Positions 1 to 6,590 of a stretch of 13,011 bases of DNA are shown one piece after another. The position numbers were made by a program, and so were the translations under genes. The notes beneath the pieces are model-generated. The model had not been told where the DNA came from and did no database searches. It worked only from the letters and a program-made list of their open reading frames with translations. Location: assembly GCA_045596925.1 (NCBI GenBank), contig JAZODH010000096.1, positions 1 through 13,011 on the forward strand. Direction: 5' to 3'. This DNA is from SIG710 sp045596925 (lineage in GTDB: Bacteria > Bacillota > Clostridia > Oscillospirales > CAG-272). Within the stretch, counting starts at the first letter, position 1; every line of letters begins with the position of its first letter.

Positions 1-135
1 CAGCTACGCTACGGACTTTCGGGTGGTGAGCCACTGACCCAAAGAGAGGTGGCACAGCTTTTGGGAATATCCCGCTCATACGTGAGCCGTATCGAAAAAA
101 GTGCGCTTGAAACTCTGCGGGAGGCGATGGGTTAA
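1..135 (+). CDS. sigK: Sporulation-type RNA polymerase sigma factor (SigK-like), C-terminal fragment
   Basis: Only the last 44 residues lie in the window, in frame 1, ending at the TAA at 133-135; the start is off the left edge. They form the helix-turn-helix of sigma-70 region 4, which reads the -35 promoter element. The core reads LTQREVAQLLGISRSYVSRI, followed by EKSALETL. From memory of the families, TQRE plus ISRSYVSRIEK is closest to SigK, the late mother-cell sigma factor. SigE normally has ISQSYISRLEK, and SigF/SigG have different recognition helices. A SpoIVFB-type protease, the class that activates pro-SigK, lies about 1.1 kb away, which agrees with this. No terminator hairpin is visible before the next promoter at 150. 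The family is clear; assignment to SigK rather than another sporulation sigma factor is likely but rests on a short fragment. Confidence 0.75.
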   Translation, partial: QLRYGLSGGEPLTQREVAQLLGISRSYVSRIEKSALETLREAMG

Positions 136-149
136 AGAATACTTAGCTA

Positions 150-178
150 TTGACATTGTACGGGCAACGTGTTAAAAT
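150..178 (+). promoter_or_regulatory. Sigma-A promoter of the SGNH hydrolase gene
   Basis: A consensus -35 TTGACA (150-155) is followed by a 17-bp spacer and a -10 TAAAAT (173-178). It lies just after the sigma-factor stop and about 35 bp before the next start codon, so the esterase gene is probably its own transcription unit. Confidence 0.85.
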
Positions 179-213
179 AGAGCCGAAAAAAGACGACTTC
201 AGGAGAAACGAAA

Positions 214-1239
214 ATGATCTGGAAAAACGTAGAGATTCATGGGGTAAGTGAGCTGACGCCCACCACCGACGGGGGTTATACAATGCACAGACTTCCCGTT
301 TGTGTGGAAGAACATCTTTCGTCGGAGCAGGGGAAAACGAGGAACGTCGCCTCCACCGGAGTTGAAATACGCTTCCGTATAAGATCGGGCACGGCGAAAG
401 TGACTCTCGCCTTGGGTAAAATATATGAGTCTGTAAAATGCTGTGAGGCGCAGGTGTGGTACGGCGGAATGTGTGCCGCCTGGGACAGATGCAGAAAAGA
501 AATATACAGGGAAAAGACCGTGCTTGAATTTGAGCCTGTAAACTCTCCCGAATATGCTGAAAGCATACACAGAGAGCATAATATTCCTTATGCTTACGAT
601 CTTGTACGCTTGATTCTTCCGTCATACGGATTTATCATATACGATATTGAGGGCGATATCGAGCCACCGCGCACCGAGGACCTGCCCAAGCGTAAGCTGC
701 TTACCTACGGCTCGTCCATAACTCACGGAAGCACCGCTTTGGTTACCCCTAATACATGGGCTTTTCGGTTGGCGGAAAATCTTGATGCAGATCTTTTAAA
801 TTGCGGCTTTGCAGGCTCGGCGCGTATGGAAAAAGAGGTGGCGGATCACCTTGCCACGCTTGACTTTGACGTGGCTACCATCGAAATGGGAATCAACGTT
901 GTCGGTGGTTTTTCAAACGAGGAATTTTATTCTAAATGCAAGTATTTCGTGGAGAAAATTGCCACGTCGCATCCCCAAAGTGAGATATTTGCCATTGATA
1001 TTTTCTTCTGCAGTAGTGATGCGGGCGGCAACAATCCGCAGGTTCGTGATTTCCGCGATATAATCAAGAGGATAACCGAGGAATTGAATCTTCCCAACGT
1101 TCATCATGTGAGGGGAACTGAAATTCTTACCAGCTCCCGCGGACTCAGCGGCGACCTGGTTCACCCAAGTCCCCGCGGAGTTGAAGAAATTGCGCGAAAT
1201 CTTACGGACAGAATAAAAGCTGTTTTGGATAATAAATAA
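214..1239 (+). CDS. SGNH/GDSL-type hydrolase (esterase) with N-terminal beta domain
   Basis: This 341-residue protein has two parts. Residues about 1-155 look like a beta-rich N-terminal domain, as found before the catalytic domain in some carbohydrate-esterase-like SGNH proteins. Residues about 160-340 form the SGNH hydrolase. Block I is YGSSITHG (165-172) with Ser168 as likely nucleophile. Block II has Gly198 (NCGFAGSAR). Block III is a variant, EMGIN, with Asn228. Block V is DLVHPSPRG, giving Asp314 and His317. There is no signal peptide, so it is probably cytoplasmic. It likely removes acyl groups, perhaps acetyl, from a sugar or small ester, but the substrate cannot be read from sequence. 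The ATG start is fixed by AGGAG at 201-205. The gene ends in a hairpin shared with the convergent protease gene. The family is sure; the substrate is unknown. Confidence 0.88.
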   Translation: MIWKNVEIHGVSELTPTTDGGYTMHRLPVCVEEHLSSEQGKTRNVASTGVEIRFRIRSGTAKVTLALGKIYESVKCCEAQVWYGGMCAAWDRCRKEIYREKTVLEFEPVNSPEYAESIHREHNIPYAYDLVRLILPSYGFIIYDIEGDIEPPRTEDLPKRKLLTYGSSITHGSTALVTPNTWAFRLAENLDADLLNCGFAGSARMEKEVADHLATLDFDVATIEMGINVVGGFSNEEFYSKCKYFVEKIATSHPQSEIFAIDIFFCSSDAGGNNPQVRDFRDIIKRITEELNLPNVHHVRGTEILTSSRGLSGDLVHPSPRGVEEIARNLTDRIKAVLDNK

Positions 1240-1267
1240 AATCGGGGCGCATTTGCGCCCCGATTTT
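1238..1267. terminator. Bidirectional intrinsic terminator between convergent genes
   Basis: A perfect 13-bp stem (AAAATCGGGGCGC paired with its complement) closes on a 4-base ATTT loop. A-runs and T-runs flank it, so it works in both directions. It overlaps the stop codons of both the SGNH gene (1237-1239) and the M50 gene (1266-1268). Confidence 0.92.
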
Positions 1268-1808
1268 ATTTTCTCGCTGTCATCACAGCCAAAAAGCAGG
1301 AGAATACCAAAAGCCCGAACCCGCCGTCATATCGTAAAACGAGATAGACCGAAATAAGCCAAAGTAAAAAGGAAAATATCCTTCCGCACACCCCTATAGT
1401 ACGTTCACCCGCCTCGGGACCGAAAAAGCAGGACACCGCGCAACACAGCGCGCGCCCGCCGTCGAGGGTGGAGATGGGCAGAAGATTTATGATTCCCAAA
1501 AACAAAGAATAGTCTGCCGCGTTGCCGTTTCCTAAAAGAAAAAACAGCAAAAGACTTGCCGCAGGCCCTGCCAAAGCTATCAGAATTTCGTGACTGTATG
1601 AAACCTCATTTTTAATAATTATCCGCGCACCAAACGGCTCAAGGGTGACGGCACTTATCTTCTTTTTAAGTATCAGAATCGTTATCAAGTGCCCAAGCTC
1701 GTGGAAAAGGACCGCCGACAGCAGGGCGAGCAGGGAAGATATTCTTGCACCTGCCATGAAAAGAGCCAAGGGCAAAACGACTGCTCCAAAGCCTATTTTT
1801 ATCTTCAT
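1266..1808 (-). CDS. Site-2 (M50) membrane zinc metalloprotease, SpoIVFB-type
   Basis: This 180-residue polytopic membrane protein has the intramembrane site-2 protease signature. The zinc site HELGH (His36, Glu37, His40) lies in the first long hydrophobic segment. A PFG motif is at 58-60, an AGP motif at 80-82, and NLLP...LDGG at 108-118 with Asp116 as the third zinc ligand. In sporulating Firmicutes SpoIVFB cuts the pro-sequence from SigK in the mother-cell-derived outer forespore membrane, and the order of motifs here matches that family. It is shorter than the B. subtilis enzyme (about 288 residues) and lacks the C-terminal CBS domain. The ATG at 1808-1806 is preceded by GGGGGTG. It lies downstream of the GH42 gene on the same strand, but a hairpin spans the gap and covers the ribosome binding site. 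It could instead be a general site-2 protease acting on another substrate. Confidence 0.87.
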   Translation of the reverse strand: MKIKIGFGAVVLPLALFMAGARISSLLALLSAVLFHELGHLITILILKKKISAVTLEPFGARIIIKNEVSYSHEILIALAGPAASLLLFFLLGNGNAADYSLFLGIINLLPISTLDGGRALCCAVSCFFGPEAGERTIGVCGRIFSFLLWLISVYLVLRYDGGFGLLVFSCFLAVMTARK

Positions 1809-1847
1809 AAAAACACCCCCGCACCTGCCATTTTATGGCGGTGCGGG
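1809..1847 (-). terminator. Hairpin between GH42 and M50 genes; terminator-like and covering the ribosome binding site
   Basis: On the minus strand a 12-bp stem with one bulged base and a 5-base loop (1818-1847) is followed by GGTGTTTTT and then directly by the ATG of the M50 gene. The stem plus T-run looks like a terminator for the GH42 gene. The 3' arm also contains the G-rich ribosome binding site of the protease, so folding could also limit its translation. Confidence 0.65.
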
Positions 1848-1859
1848 AGTAGATATTAC

Positions 1860-3902
1860 TTACTTTTTGATCTTCATTACGATAGAGCCGAAGGGGCAGA
1901 GTTTTATTTCGCCCGTGCGGGTCTCGCCTGTTTCCATATCGGTGTAAACCGCGCTCGTTTTGACTGTTCTTTCTTTGTTTCTGTAATTGAACAGGAACAC
2001 GTAGTCAAATTCGCCGTCGGTACGGCTTCTGGCAACAACGCCCTCGGCAAGAGTACCGTTAAAGCTGGACTTCAAACCGCTTTCCTTTACAATGCCCTCG
2101 TAGAAGTCGGTGAGGAAGTCGCCTGTGTCGCGGAACGCGATGTAGTACGCTTTACCCTTGCCGTAAGTGTTTTCCAGCACTGCGGGCATATCTGCGTAAA
2201 AATCCTGCTTGTATGCGCCGAGCACCTTTGCACCGCGGGAGTGTACCAGCTCGCAGTAGTCGACAGCCTTGTATTCCTTACCGCCAAACTCCACCTTGTT
2301 GCTGTCCTGAGGATAGAGGGAATCGATCTCCTCGTTCCACAGACCGAAAACGTCTTTTAGTTTGCCTGCGGGGAAGCCACCGAGATAGCAGAGGTCGTTT
2401 TTGTCGACCATGCAGCTGATGTAGGTGGTGATAAATGTGCCGCCGTTGGCTACGTATTTCTCAATCTTGTCGATAAGCTCATCGGAGACCGAGTAGAGCA
2501 TGGGTGCGATGACCACCTTGTATTTTGAGAAATCGGAATCGTAGCCTACGATATCGGTGTTGATGCCGCGGTCAAGGAGCTGCTTGTAGTGTCGAACGAT
2601 GGTTTCCAGATGTTTTTTATTGTGCCTGTTGAATCCCTGAGCATCGGCCAGTGCCCACTGATTTTCGGCTGAGTAGAATACTGCCGCGTCGCTTTCAACG
2701 GGGCAGCCTACGATAGCGTCGAGCTTTTCAAGGGTTTCGCCCAGAGACGCAACCTCGCGGAATACGCGGCTGTTCTCGCTTCCCTCGTGGTTGACCACGG
2801 CACCGTGGAATTTCTCCACGTTTCCTCGCGCCATTCTCCACTGGAAATACTGTACGCTGTCCGAACCCTGTGACACCGACTGCAGACCGCCGAGGCGGTT
2901 TACACCGGGACGTTTGAGCTTGTTTATATCGTGCCAGTTGGGCATGCTGGGGGTGCTCTCCATGAGCAGGAAGGGCTTACCGTTCTTGATGGAACGGAAG
3001 AAATCATTGTTAAAGCAAATGTCGGCGTGCTCGATGCCCGCATCGTCCCGATGCCAATAGGGGTAGGAATCCCAAGAGGCTACGTCGATGTGCTTTGCCA
3101 TTTCCCAATAGTCGATTCGGGTGAAGTTTCTCATGAGGTTTGCCGTTACGGGCTTGTCCGAGAATTCGCGGATAGCGGCAATTTCGGATTTCATATAGTC
3201 AACGTAGGAATCGGAAACGAATCTCTTCCAATCGAGGGTCAGACCGTGAACGCTGTCCTCGCCCATGTCCGAGGGAGCCTCGATCAGATCCCAGTCTGTT
3301 ATCGTATGGCTCCAGAAAGCTGTGCACCAGCTCTGATTCAGATTGTCAAGGGTCTTGTATTTCGCTTTGATGTATTCACGGAACTTTGCCTGGCAGGTCT
3401 GGCAATAGCAGACCGTGCGGCAGTTTGCGTATTCGTTTGAAAGGTGCCAGCCGATGACCGTGTCGTTGTTGCCGTAACGCTGAGCGAGACGGCGGTTTAT
3501 TTCATAAGATTTTTCGCGGTAGATGGGGGAGTTGTAGCAGTGGTTCTGACGCCTGCCTGCCATTTCTCTGTACCCGCGCTGGTCTACCATGCGGATCTCG
3601 GGGTATTTTCTTGCCATCCAAAGAGGCTTACTGCCCGTGGGGGTGGCAAGGAGAACCTTCCCTCCGTTTTTTCCGATCTTCTCTATCATCATATCAAGAT
3701 AGGAGAAGTCGTAGACGCCGTCCTCGGGTTCGATCTGAGTCCAGCTGAAAATTCCCAGAGACATGGTGTTTACGTGCGCCAATTTCATCAAGCGCATATC
3801 TTCTTCAATTATCTCGGGCATATGGAGCCACTGGTCGGGGTTGTAGTCGCCGCCGTGAAGCATATGGGGGTAAAGTTCGCTTATGGGCTGAAATTTTTTC
3901 AT
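1860..3902 (-). CDS. Glycoside hydrolase family 42 beta-galactosidase
   Basis: This 680-residue protein is of normal length for GH42. The N-terminal TIM-barrel (about 10-390) opens with LHGGDYNPDQW, a GH42 hallmark. The acid/base is Glu157 in WHLSNEY, and the nucleophile is Glu315 in LLMEST. Cys122, Cys165, Cys167 and Cys170 keep the spacing of the structural zinc site known in the Thermus A4 enzyme. The trimerisation domain and a small C-terminal beta domain follow. No signal peptide is present, so it should cleave imported galactosides in the cytoplasm; some GH42 enzymes prefer plant galactan fragments or arabinopyranosides over lactose. The ATG follows AAGGGAA, and a consensus sigma-A promoter lies 39 bp upstream. 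It faces away from a lipoprotein gene across a control region with a cre-like site. The downstream neighbour is the M50 protease. The family is certain; the natural substrate is not. Confidence 0.94.
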   Translation of the reverse strand: MKKFQPISELYPHMLHGGDYNPDQWLHMPEIIEEDMRLMKLAHVNTMSLGIFSWTQIEPEDGVYDFSYLDMMIEKIGKNGGKVLLATPTGSKPLWMARKYPEIRMVDQRGYREMAGRRQNHCYNSPIYREKSYEINRRLAQRYGNNDTVIGWHLSNEYANCRTVCYCQTCQAKFREYIKAKYKTLDNLNQSWCTAFWSHTITDWDLIEAPSDMGEDSVHGLTLDWKRFVSDSYVDYMKSEIAAIREFSDKPVTANLMRNFTRIDYWEMAKHIDVASWDSYPYWHRDDAGIEHADICFNNDFFRSIKNGKPFLLMESTPSMPNWHDINKLKRPGVNRLGGLQSVSQGSDSVQYFQWRMARGNVEKFHGAVVNHEGSENSRVFREVASLGETLEKLDAIVGCPVESDAAVFYSAENQWALADAQGFNRHNKKHLETIVRHYKQLLDRGINTDIVGYDSDFSKYKVVIAPMLYSVSDELIDKIEKYVANGGTFITTYISCMVDKNDLCYLGGFPAGKLKDVFGLWNEEIDSLYPQDSNKVEFGGKEYKAVDYCELVHSRGAKVLGAYKQDFYADMPAVLENTYGKGKAYYIAFRDTGDFLTDFYEGIVKESGLKSSFNGTLAEGVVARSRTDGEFDYVFLFNYRNKERTVKTSAVYTDMETGETRTGEIKLCPFGSIVMKIKK

Positions 3903-3919
3903 GCTGATGTTCCCTTTCT

Positions 3920-3936
3920 CAGAGTGTTTTGCTCTG
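3920..3936. repeat. Short inverted repeat in the GH42 5' leader
   Basis: CAGAG and CTCTG, separated by 7 bases, sit just downstream of the GH42 -10 element and before its ribosome binding site. This position would suit a repressor operator, but the arms are only 5 bp and chance is quite possible. Confidence 0.25.
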
Positions 3937-3940
3937 TAAA

Positions 3941-3969
3941 ATCATAGCACGAAAAAGGACGGGTGTCAA
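3941..3969 (-). promoter_or_regulatory. Sigma-A promoter of the GH42 gene
   Basis: Read on the minus strand, -35 TTGACA (3969-3964), a 17-bp spacer and -10 TATGAT (3946-3941). It is near consensus and correctly placed upstream of the GH42 start. Confidence 0.88.
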
Positions 3970-4011
3970 GTCGATTTGGATATTTGTTTTCGGCTATTTT
4001 TCGTAAAGCTG

Positions 4012-4026
4012 TTGCAATCGGATACA
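4012..4026 (+). promoter_or_regulatory. Candidate CcpA cre site (catabolite control)
   Basis: TTGCAATCGGATACA fits every fixed position of the cre consensus WTGNAANCGNWNNCW. It overlaps the -35 of the lipoprotein promoter, a repressing position. It also lies about 43 bp upstream of the GH42 -35. CcpA itself is not in the window, so function is inference. Confidence 0.55.
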
Positions 4027-4040
4027 AAATATGATAAAAT
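4012..4040 (+). promoter_or_regulatory. Sigma-A promoter of the lipoprotein phosphoesterase gene
   Basis: -35 TTGCAA (4012-4017), a 17-bp spacer and -10 TAAAAT (4035-4040). Transcription would begin near 4047, which supports the downstream ATG at 4073 as the real start. Confidence 0.7.
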
Positions 4041-4072
4041 TCCGTCAGAGCAAGAAAAAGGAGAAGATCACC

Positions 4073-5743
4073 ATGTTGAGATCGAGGATTTGGATATTTT
4101 TAACCTTAATTTTGGCACTTTCCGTGCTTGTTTCCTGTGGTAGAGCGGACGGAGGCTCTCAGAGCGTGATGGAATCTCAAACCATGCAGGAGACGGATGT
4201 GCCCGTTGCTCCCGCAAATCCGTATGCGCCCACGTCGGGTGCGAGCTTTGAAAATCTGCCGGGGTACGTTACGGTGTCGAATCCCGAAAGAATGCCGTCT
4301 ACCTTCGAGGCGTGGATAAACATGAAAGAGAAAAACGGTGTCTCGTTGATCTTCGGAAATCAAAAGGAACCCAAAACCAATTCATTTGCTTTTTTGATAA
4401 GAGACGGTGTCCCGACTCTTACTATCGGAATCAGAGCTGAAAGCATTTCTTTTTACAAATCCGAAATACCCTGCGGTGAGTGGACCCACGTGGCTATCGT
4501 GGCCGATACCGATGCTATGAAGTTTCACTGTTATATAAACGGTGAGCTGAAGGAGTCAAGGTCGATGATCCAAGGCCACGTCAATGCTATGGAGGCGGTG
4601 GAGTTCGATTCCGAAACGAACACCCACCGAACTATGGTCGGCGGATATTTTTCGCGGTCGGGAGTTGTATCCGAGCCGTTTTGCGGAAGGATCGGATCCT
4701 TTGCGGCATACAGTGCGGCAAGAACGGCCGAGGAGATCGCAGCCGATTACAAAAATTACAGAAATCCCGACACCAAGGAGCTTATGACGGCTTACGTCTT
4801 TGAGGAAAGCGGAAAGGCGGTATACCGCGATCTGAGCAGAAGTGAAATTGATCTTTCCTGGGGCGGCAGCAGCTATCTTAACGGAGATGAGCTTACCTTG
4901 CCCGAAAATTACGACTATTCCATTATGGTCATCGGTGACACCCAGGGACTCACTCAAAGGTCAAATGATTCGGGATATTTCGGTATGTACAACTGGCTTG
5001 TAAAGAATATTGAGAGCAAAAAGATCCAAGCAGTTATCGGAGTTGGCGATATAACCGACGACAATATTCCCGAGCAATGGGAAAAGGCGTCGACGGCTTT
5101 TGCAGGGCTTAAAGGCAAGGTCAAGCATTTTCCCGTGCTTGGAAATCATGACGTTTCCACCTCATACGGAGGAGACGACCCCGAACTTTTTAAGCAGTAT
5201 CTCATACTTGAGCAGGACGAAAACAACGGATCTTTTGACGGATCAATGAAATCCTATTTCTACCGCTTTGAGATCCAAGGACAGAAATATCTTTTCCTTG
5301 GGTTAGGATACGTTCCGTCCCAAGAGGAGCTTGATTGGGCAAAGACTGTACTTGAGGATCACGCGGACTATAACGTTATTCTTTCCTGTCACGGATATCT
5401 TGACGATGACGGAACCCCTCTCACTCACAGCGGCGCGCCGGAGATCCGAGAACAGCTTGTGCTTCCTTATTCCAACATCGTGCTTGTGCTTTGCGGACAT
5501 ATGCACAACGAAAACGTTTTGCTTTATACCGAGGTGAGAGAGGACAAGACCACCGTTCGGGCGGTTTTGACAAACCCTCAGGAATATAACTACAATGTGA
5601 ATTTGGGGATTGCCACCGGATTGTATTTTACAAACGGCGGCAAGACCGTGCATGTGGCAAATCACGTGGCTGGGCACGACGCATACCTTGGCGCTGACAG
5701 CGTCCGAACCTTCGAGCTTGACTTGGTGCATAACAGAAAATAA
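4073..5743 (+). CDS. Lipoprotein with LamG-like domain and calcineurin-type metallophosphoesterase domain
   Basis: This 556-residue protein is predicted on the outer face of the membrane. A hydrophobic signal segment ends in the lipobox LVSC, with Cys22 the lipidated residue. A Ser/Pro-rich linker follows. Residues about 60-230 resemble a concanavalin/LamG-like domain (FEAWINM, CGEWTHVAIV, YINGELKESR). Residues about 280-500 are a calcineurin-like phosphoesterase with all metal motifs: GDTQ (Asp289), GDITDD (Asp326), GNHD (Asn358, His359), SCHGY (His440) and GHMH (His476, His478). The family cleaves phosphomono- or diesters with two metal ions; the substrate here is unknown. The start is set at 4073 because AAGGAG (4058-4063) precedes it and the signal peptide begins there. 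An in-frame ATG at 4031 lies inside the promoter and would add a charged extension. A strong terminator follows. Confidence 0.88.
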   Translation: MLRSRIWIFLTLILALSVLVSCGRADGGSQSVMESQTMQETDVPVAPANPYAPTSGASFENLPGYVTVSNPERMPSTFEAWINMKEKNGVSLIFGNQKEPKTNSFAFLIRDGVPTLTIGIRAESISFYKSEIPCGEWTHVAIVADTDAMKFHCYINGELKESRSMIQGHVNAMEAVEFDSETNTHRTMVGGYFSRSGVVSEPFCGRIGSFAAYSAARTAEEIAADYKNYRNPDTKELMTAYVFEESGKAVYRDLSRSEIDLSWGGSSYLNGDELTLPENYDYSIMVIGDTQGLTQRSNDSGYFGMYNWLVKNIESKKIQAVIGVGDITDDNIPEQWEKASTAFAGLKGKVKHFPVLGNHDVSTSYGGDDPELFKQYLILEQDENNGSFDGSMKSYFYRFEIQGQKYLFLGLGYVPSQEELDWAKTVLEDHADYNVILSCHGYLDDDGTPLTHSGAPEIREQLVLPYSNIVLVLCGHMHNENVLLYTEVREDKTTVRAVLTNPQEYNYNVNLGIATGLYFTNGGKTVHVANHVAGHDAYLGADSVRTFELDLVHNRK

Positions 5744-5751
5744 AATCATTT

Positions 5752-5789
5752 TAACGCCCGCGATTTTTCGCGGGCGTTATCTATTTTTT
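5752..5789 (+). terminator. Intrinsic terminator after the lipoprotein gene
   Basis: A 12-bp GC-rich stem (TAACGCCCGCGA and its complement, 5752-5779) closes on a TTTT loop and is followed by a six-T run at 5784-5789. Confidence 0.92.
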
Positions 5790-5822
5790 GAAAAAGAAAA
5801 ATTATAAATTTTGTTTTTGCTC

Positions 5823-5851
5823 TTGAAAAAGAACGAAAAAAGGAGTATAAT
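5823..5851 (+). promoter_or_regulatory. Sigma-A promoter of upp
   Basis: -35 TTGAAA (5823-5828), a 17-bp spacer and a perfect -10 TATAAT (5846-5851), placed 48 bp before the upp start. Confidence 0.87.
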
Positions 5852-5871
5852 GTAAACAGAAAATAAAATTG

Positions 5872-5886
5872 TGCCGCACAGCGGCA
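5872..5886 (+). other. Small hairpin in the upp leader
   Basis: TGCCGC and GCGGCA form a perfect 6-bp stem with a 3-base loop directly before the ribosome binding site AGAGGGAG (5886-5893). It may stabilise the message or tune initiation. No known PyrR-type element is recognisable. Confidence 0.45.
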
Positions 5887-5899
5887 GAGGGAGTTAAAA

Positions 5900-6529
5900 A
5901 TGAGCACTCTTCACATTGTTGACCATCCCCTTATCACTCACAAGCTTTCCATTATGAGAAACAAAAAGACAGGCTCCAAGGATTTCAGAGAGCTTCTCGA
6001 CGAGATCGCGCTCCTCATGGGCTACGAGATCACCCGTGATCTGCCCCTTGAGAACGTTACCATTGAGACTCCCATCACCAAGATGACCGCAAAAATGGTT
6101 TCGGGCAAGAAGCTGGCTATCGTTCCTATCTTGCGCGCAGGTCTGGGCATGGTCGACGGACTTCTCCGTCTGGTCCCCGTTGCAAAGGTGGGACACATCG
6201 GTCTTTACCGCGACCCCGACACTCATATGCCCGTAGAATATTACTGCAAGCTGCCCTTTGACATTGAGGACAGAATCGTCATTCTTGTTGACCCCATGCT
6301 GGCAACGGGCGGTTCTTCTTCCGATGCGCTGACCATGCTCAAAAAGAAGGGCTGCAAGAATATCCGCCTTATGTGCCTTGTTGCCGCTCCGGAGGGAGTG
6401 AAAAAGGTGCAGGAGGATCACCCCGACGTTGACATTTATACCGCAAGTCTTGACGACTACCTGAACGAGCACGCATATATCGTTCCCGGTCTCGGCGACG
6501 CGGGCGACAGAATTTTCGGAACAAAGTAA
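5900..6529 (+). CDS. upp: Uracil phosphoribosyltransferase
   Basis: This 209-residue cytoplasmic enzyme makes UMP from uracil and PRPP in pyrimidine salvage. The length is exactly typical. The N-terminus (HPLITHKL) and ILRAGLGM (77-84) are family signatures. The PRPP loop is VDPMLATGGSS (130-140), and the uracil-binding C-terminus reads GLGDAGDRIFGTK. The start is clear: AGAGGGAG at 5886-5893, then ATG. It has its own promoter and a hairpin after it, so it is probably expressed largely alone, with some read-through into the pseudouridine synthase gene. Confidence 0.98.
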   Translation: MSTLHIVDHPLITHKLSIMRNKKTGSKDFRELLDEIALLMGYEITRDLPLENVTIETPITKMTAKMVSGKKLAIVPILRAGLGMVDGLLRLVPVAKVGHIGLYRDPDTHMPVEYYCKLPFDIEDRIVILVDPMLATGGSSSDALTMLKKKGCKNIRLMCLVAAPEGVKKVQEDHPDVDIYTASLDDYLNEHAYIVPGLGDAGDRIFGTK

Positions 6530-6539
6530 TTTTATACAG

Positions 6540-6577
6540 GGGAAAATAGGGCTTGAAAAGCCCTATTTTCCCTATTT
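6540..6577 (+). terminator. Terminator or attenuator between upp and the RluA-family gene
   Basis: A 15-bp stem (GGGAAAATAGGGCTT with its complement, 6540-6572) closes on a 3-base loop. The downstream tract is only TATTTTC, so termination may be partial. The ribosome binding site of the next gene (AAAGGAG, 6580-6586) follows at once, and no separate promoter is visible. Confidence 0.75.
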
Positions 6578-6590
6578 TCAAAGGAGTTCT

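Noticed and set aside
138..148. AATACTTAGCT shared with 9468-9478
   Set aside because: An 11-base match between two places is expected many times by chance in 13 kb, and its position relative to the two promoters differs.
1689..2360. Long plus-strand open frame across the M50 and GH42 genes
   Set aside because: It overlaps two well-supported minus-strand genes and a hairpin, and shows no domain or initiation signal.
3444..3947. Plus-strand open frame antisense to the GH42 N-terminus
   Set aside because: Its path covers the GH42 active-site coding region and promoter; low-complexity valine-rich translation without a start signal.
4031..4072. Upstream in-frame ATG for the lipoprotein gene
   Set aside because: It overlaps the -10 region and would put 14 charged residues before a normal lipoprotein signal peptide; AAGGAG favours 4073.
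5894..6472. A 192-codon open frame antisense to upp
   Set aside because: It lies fully inside a certain gene, has no ribosome binding site and its protein resembles no family; it is a shadow of codon bias.
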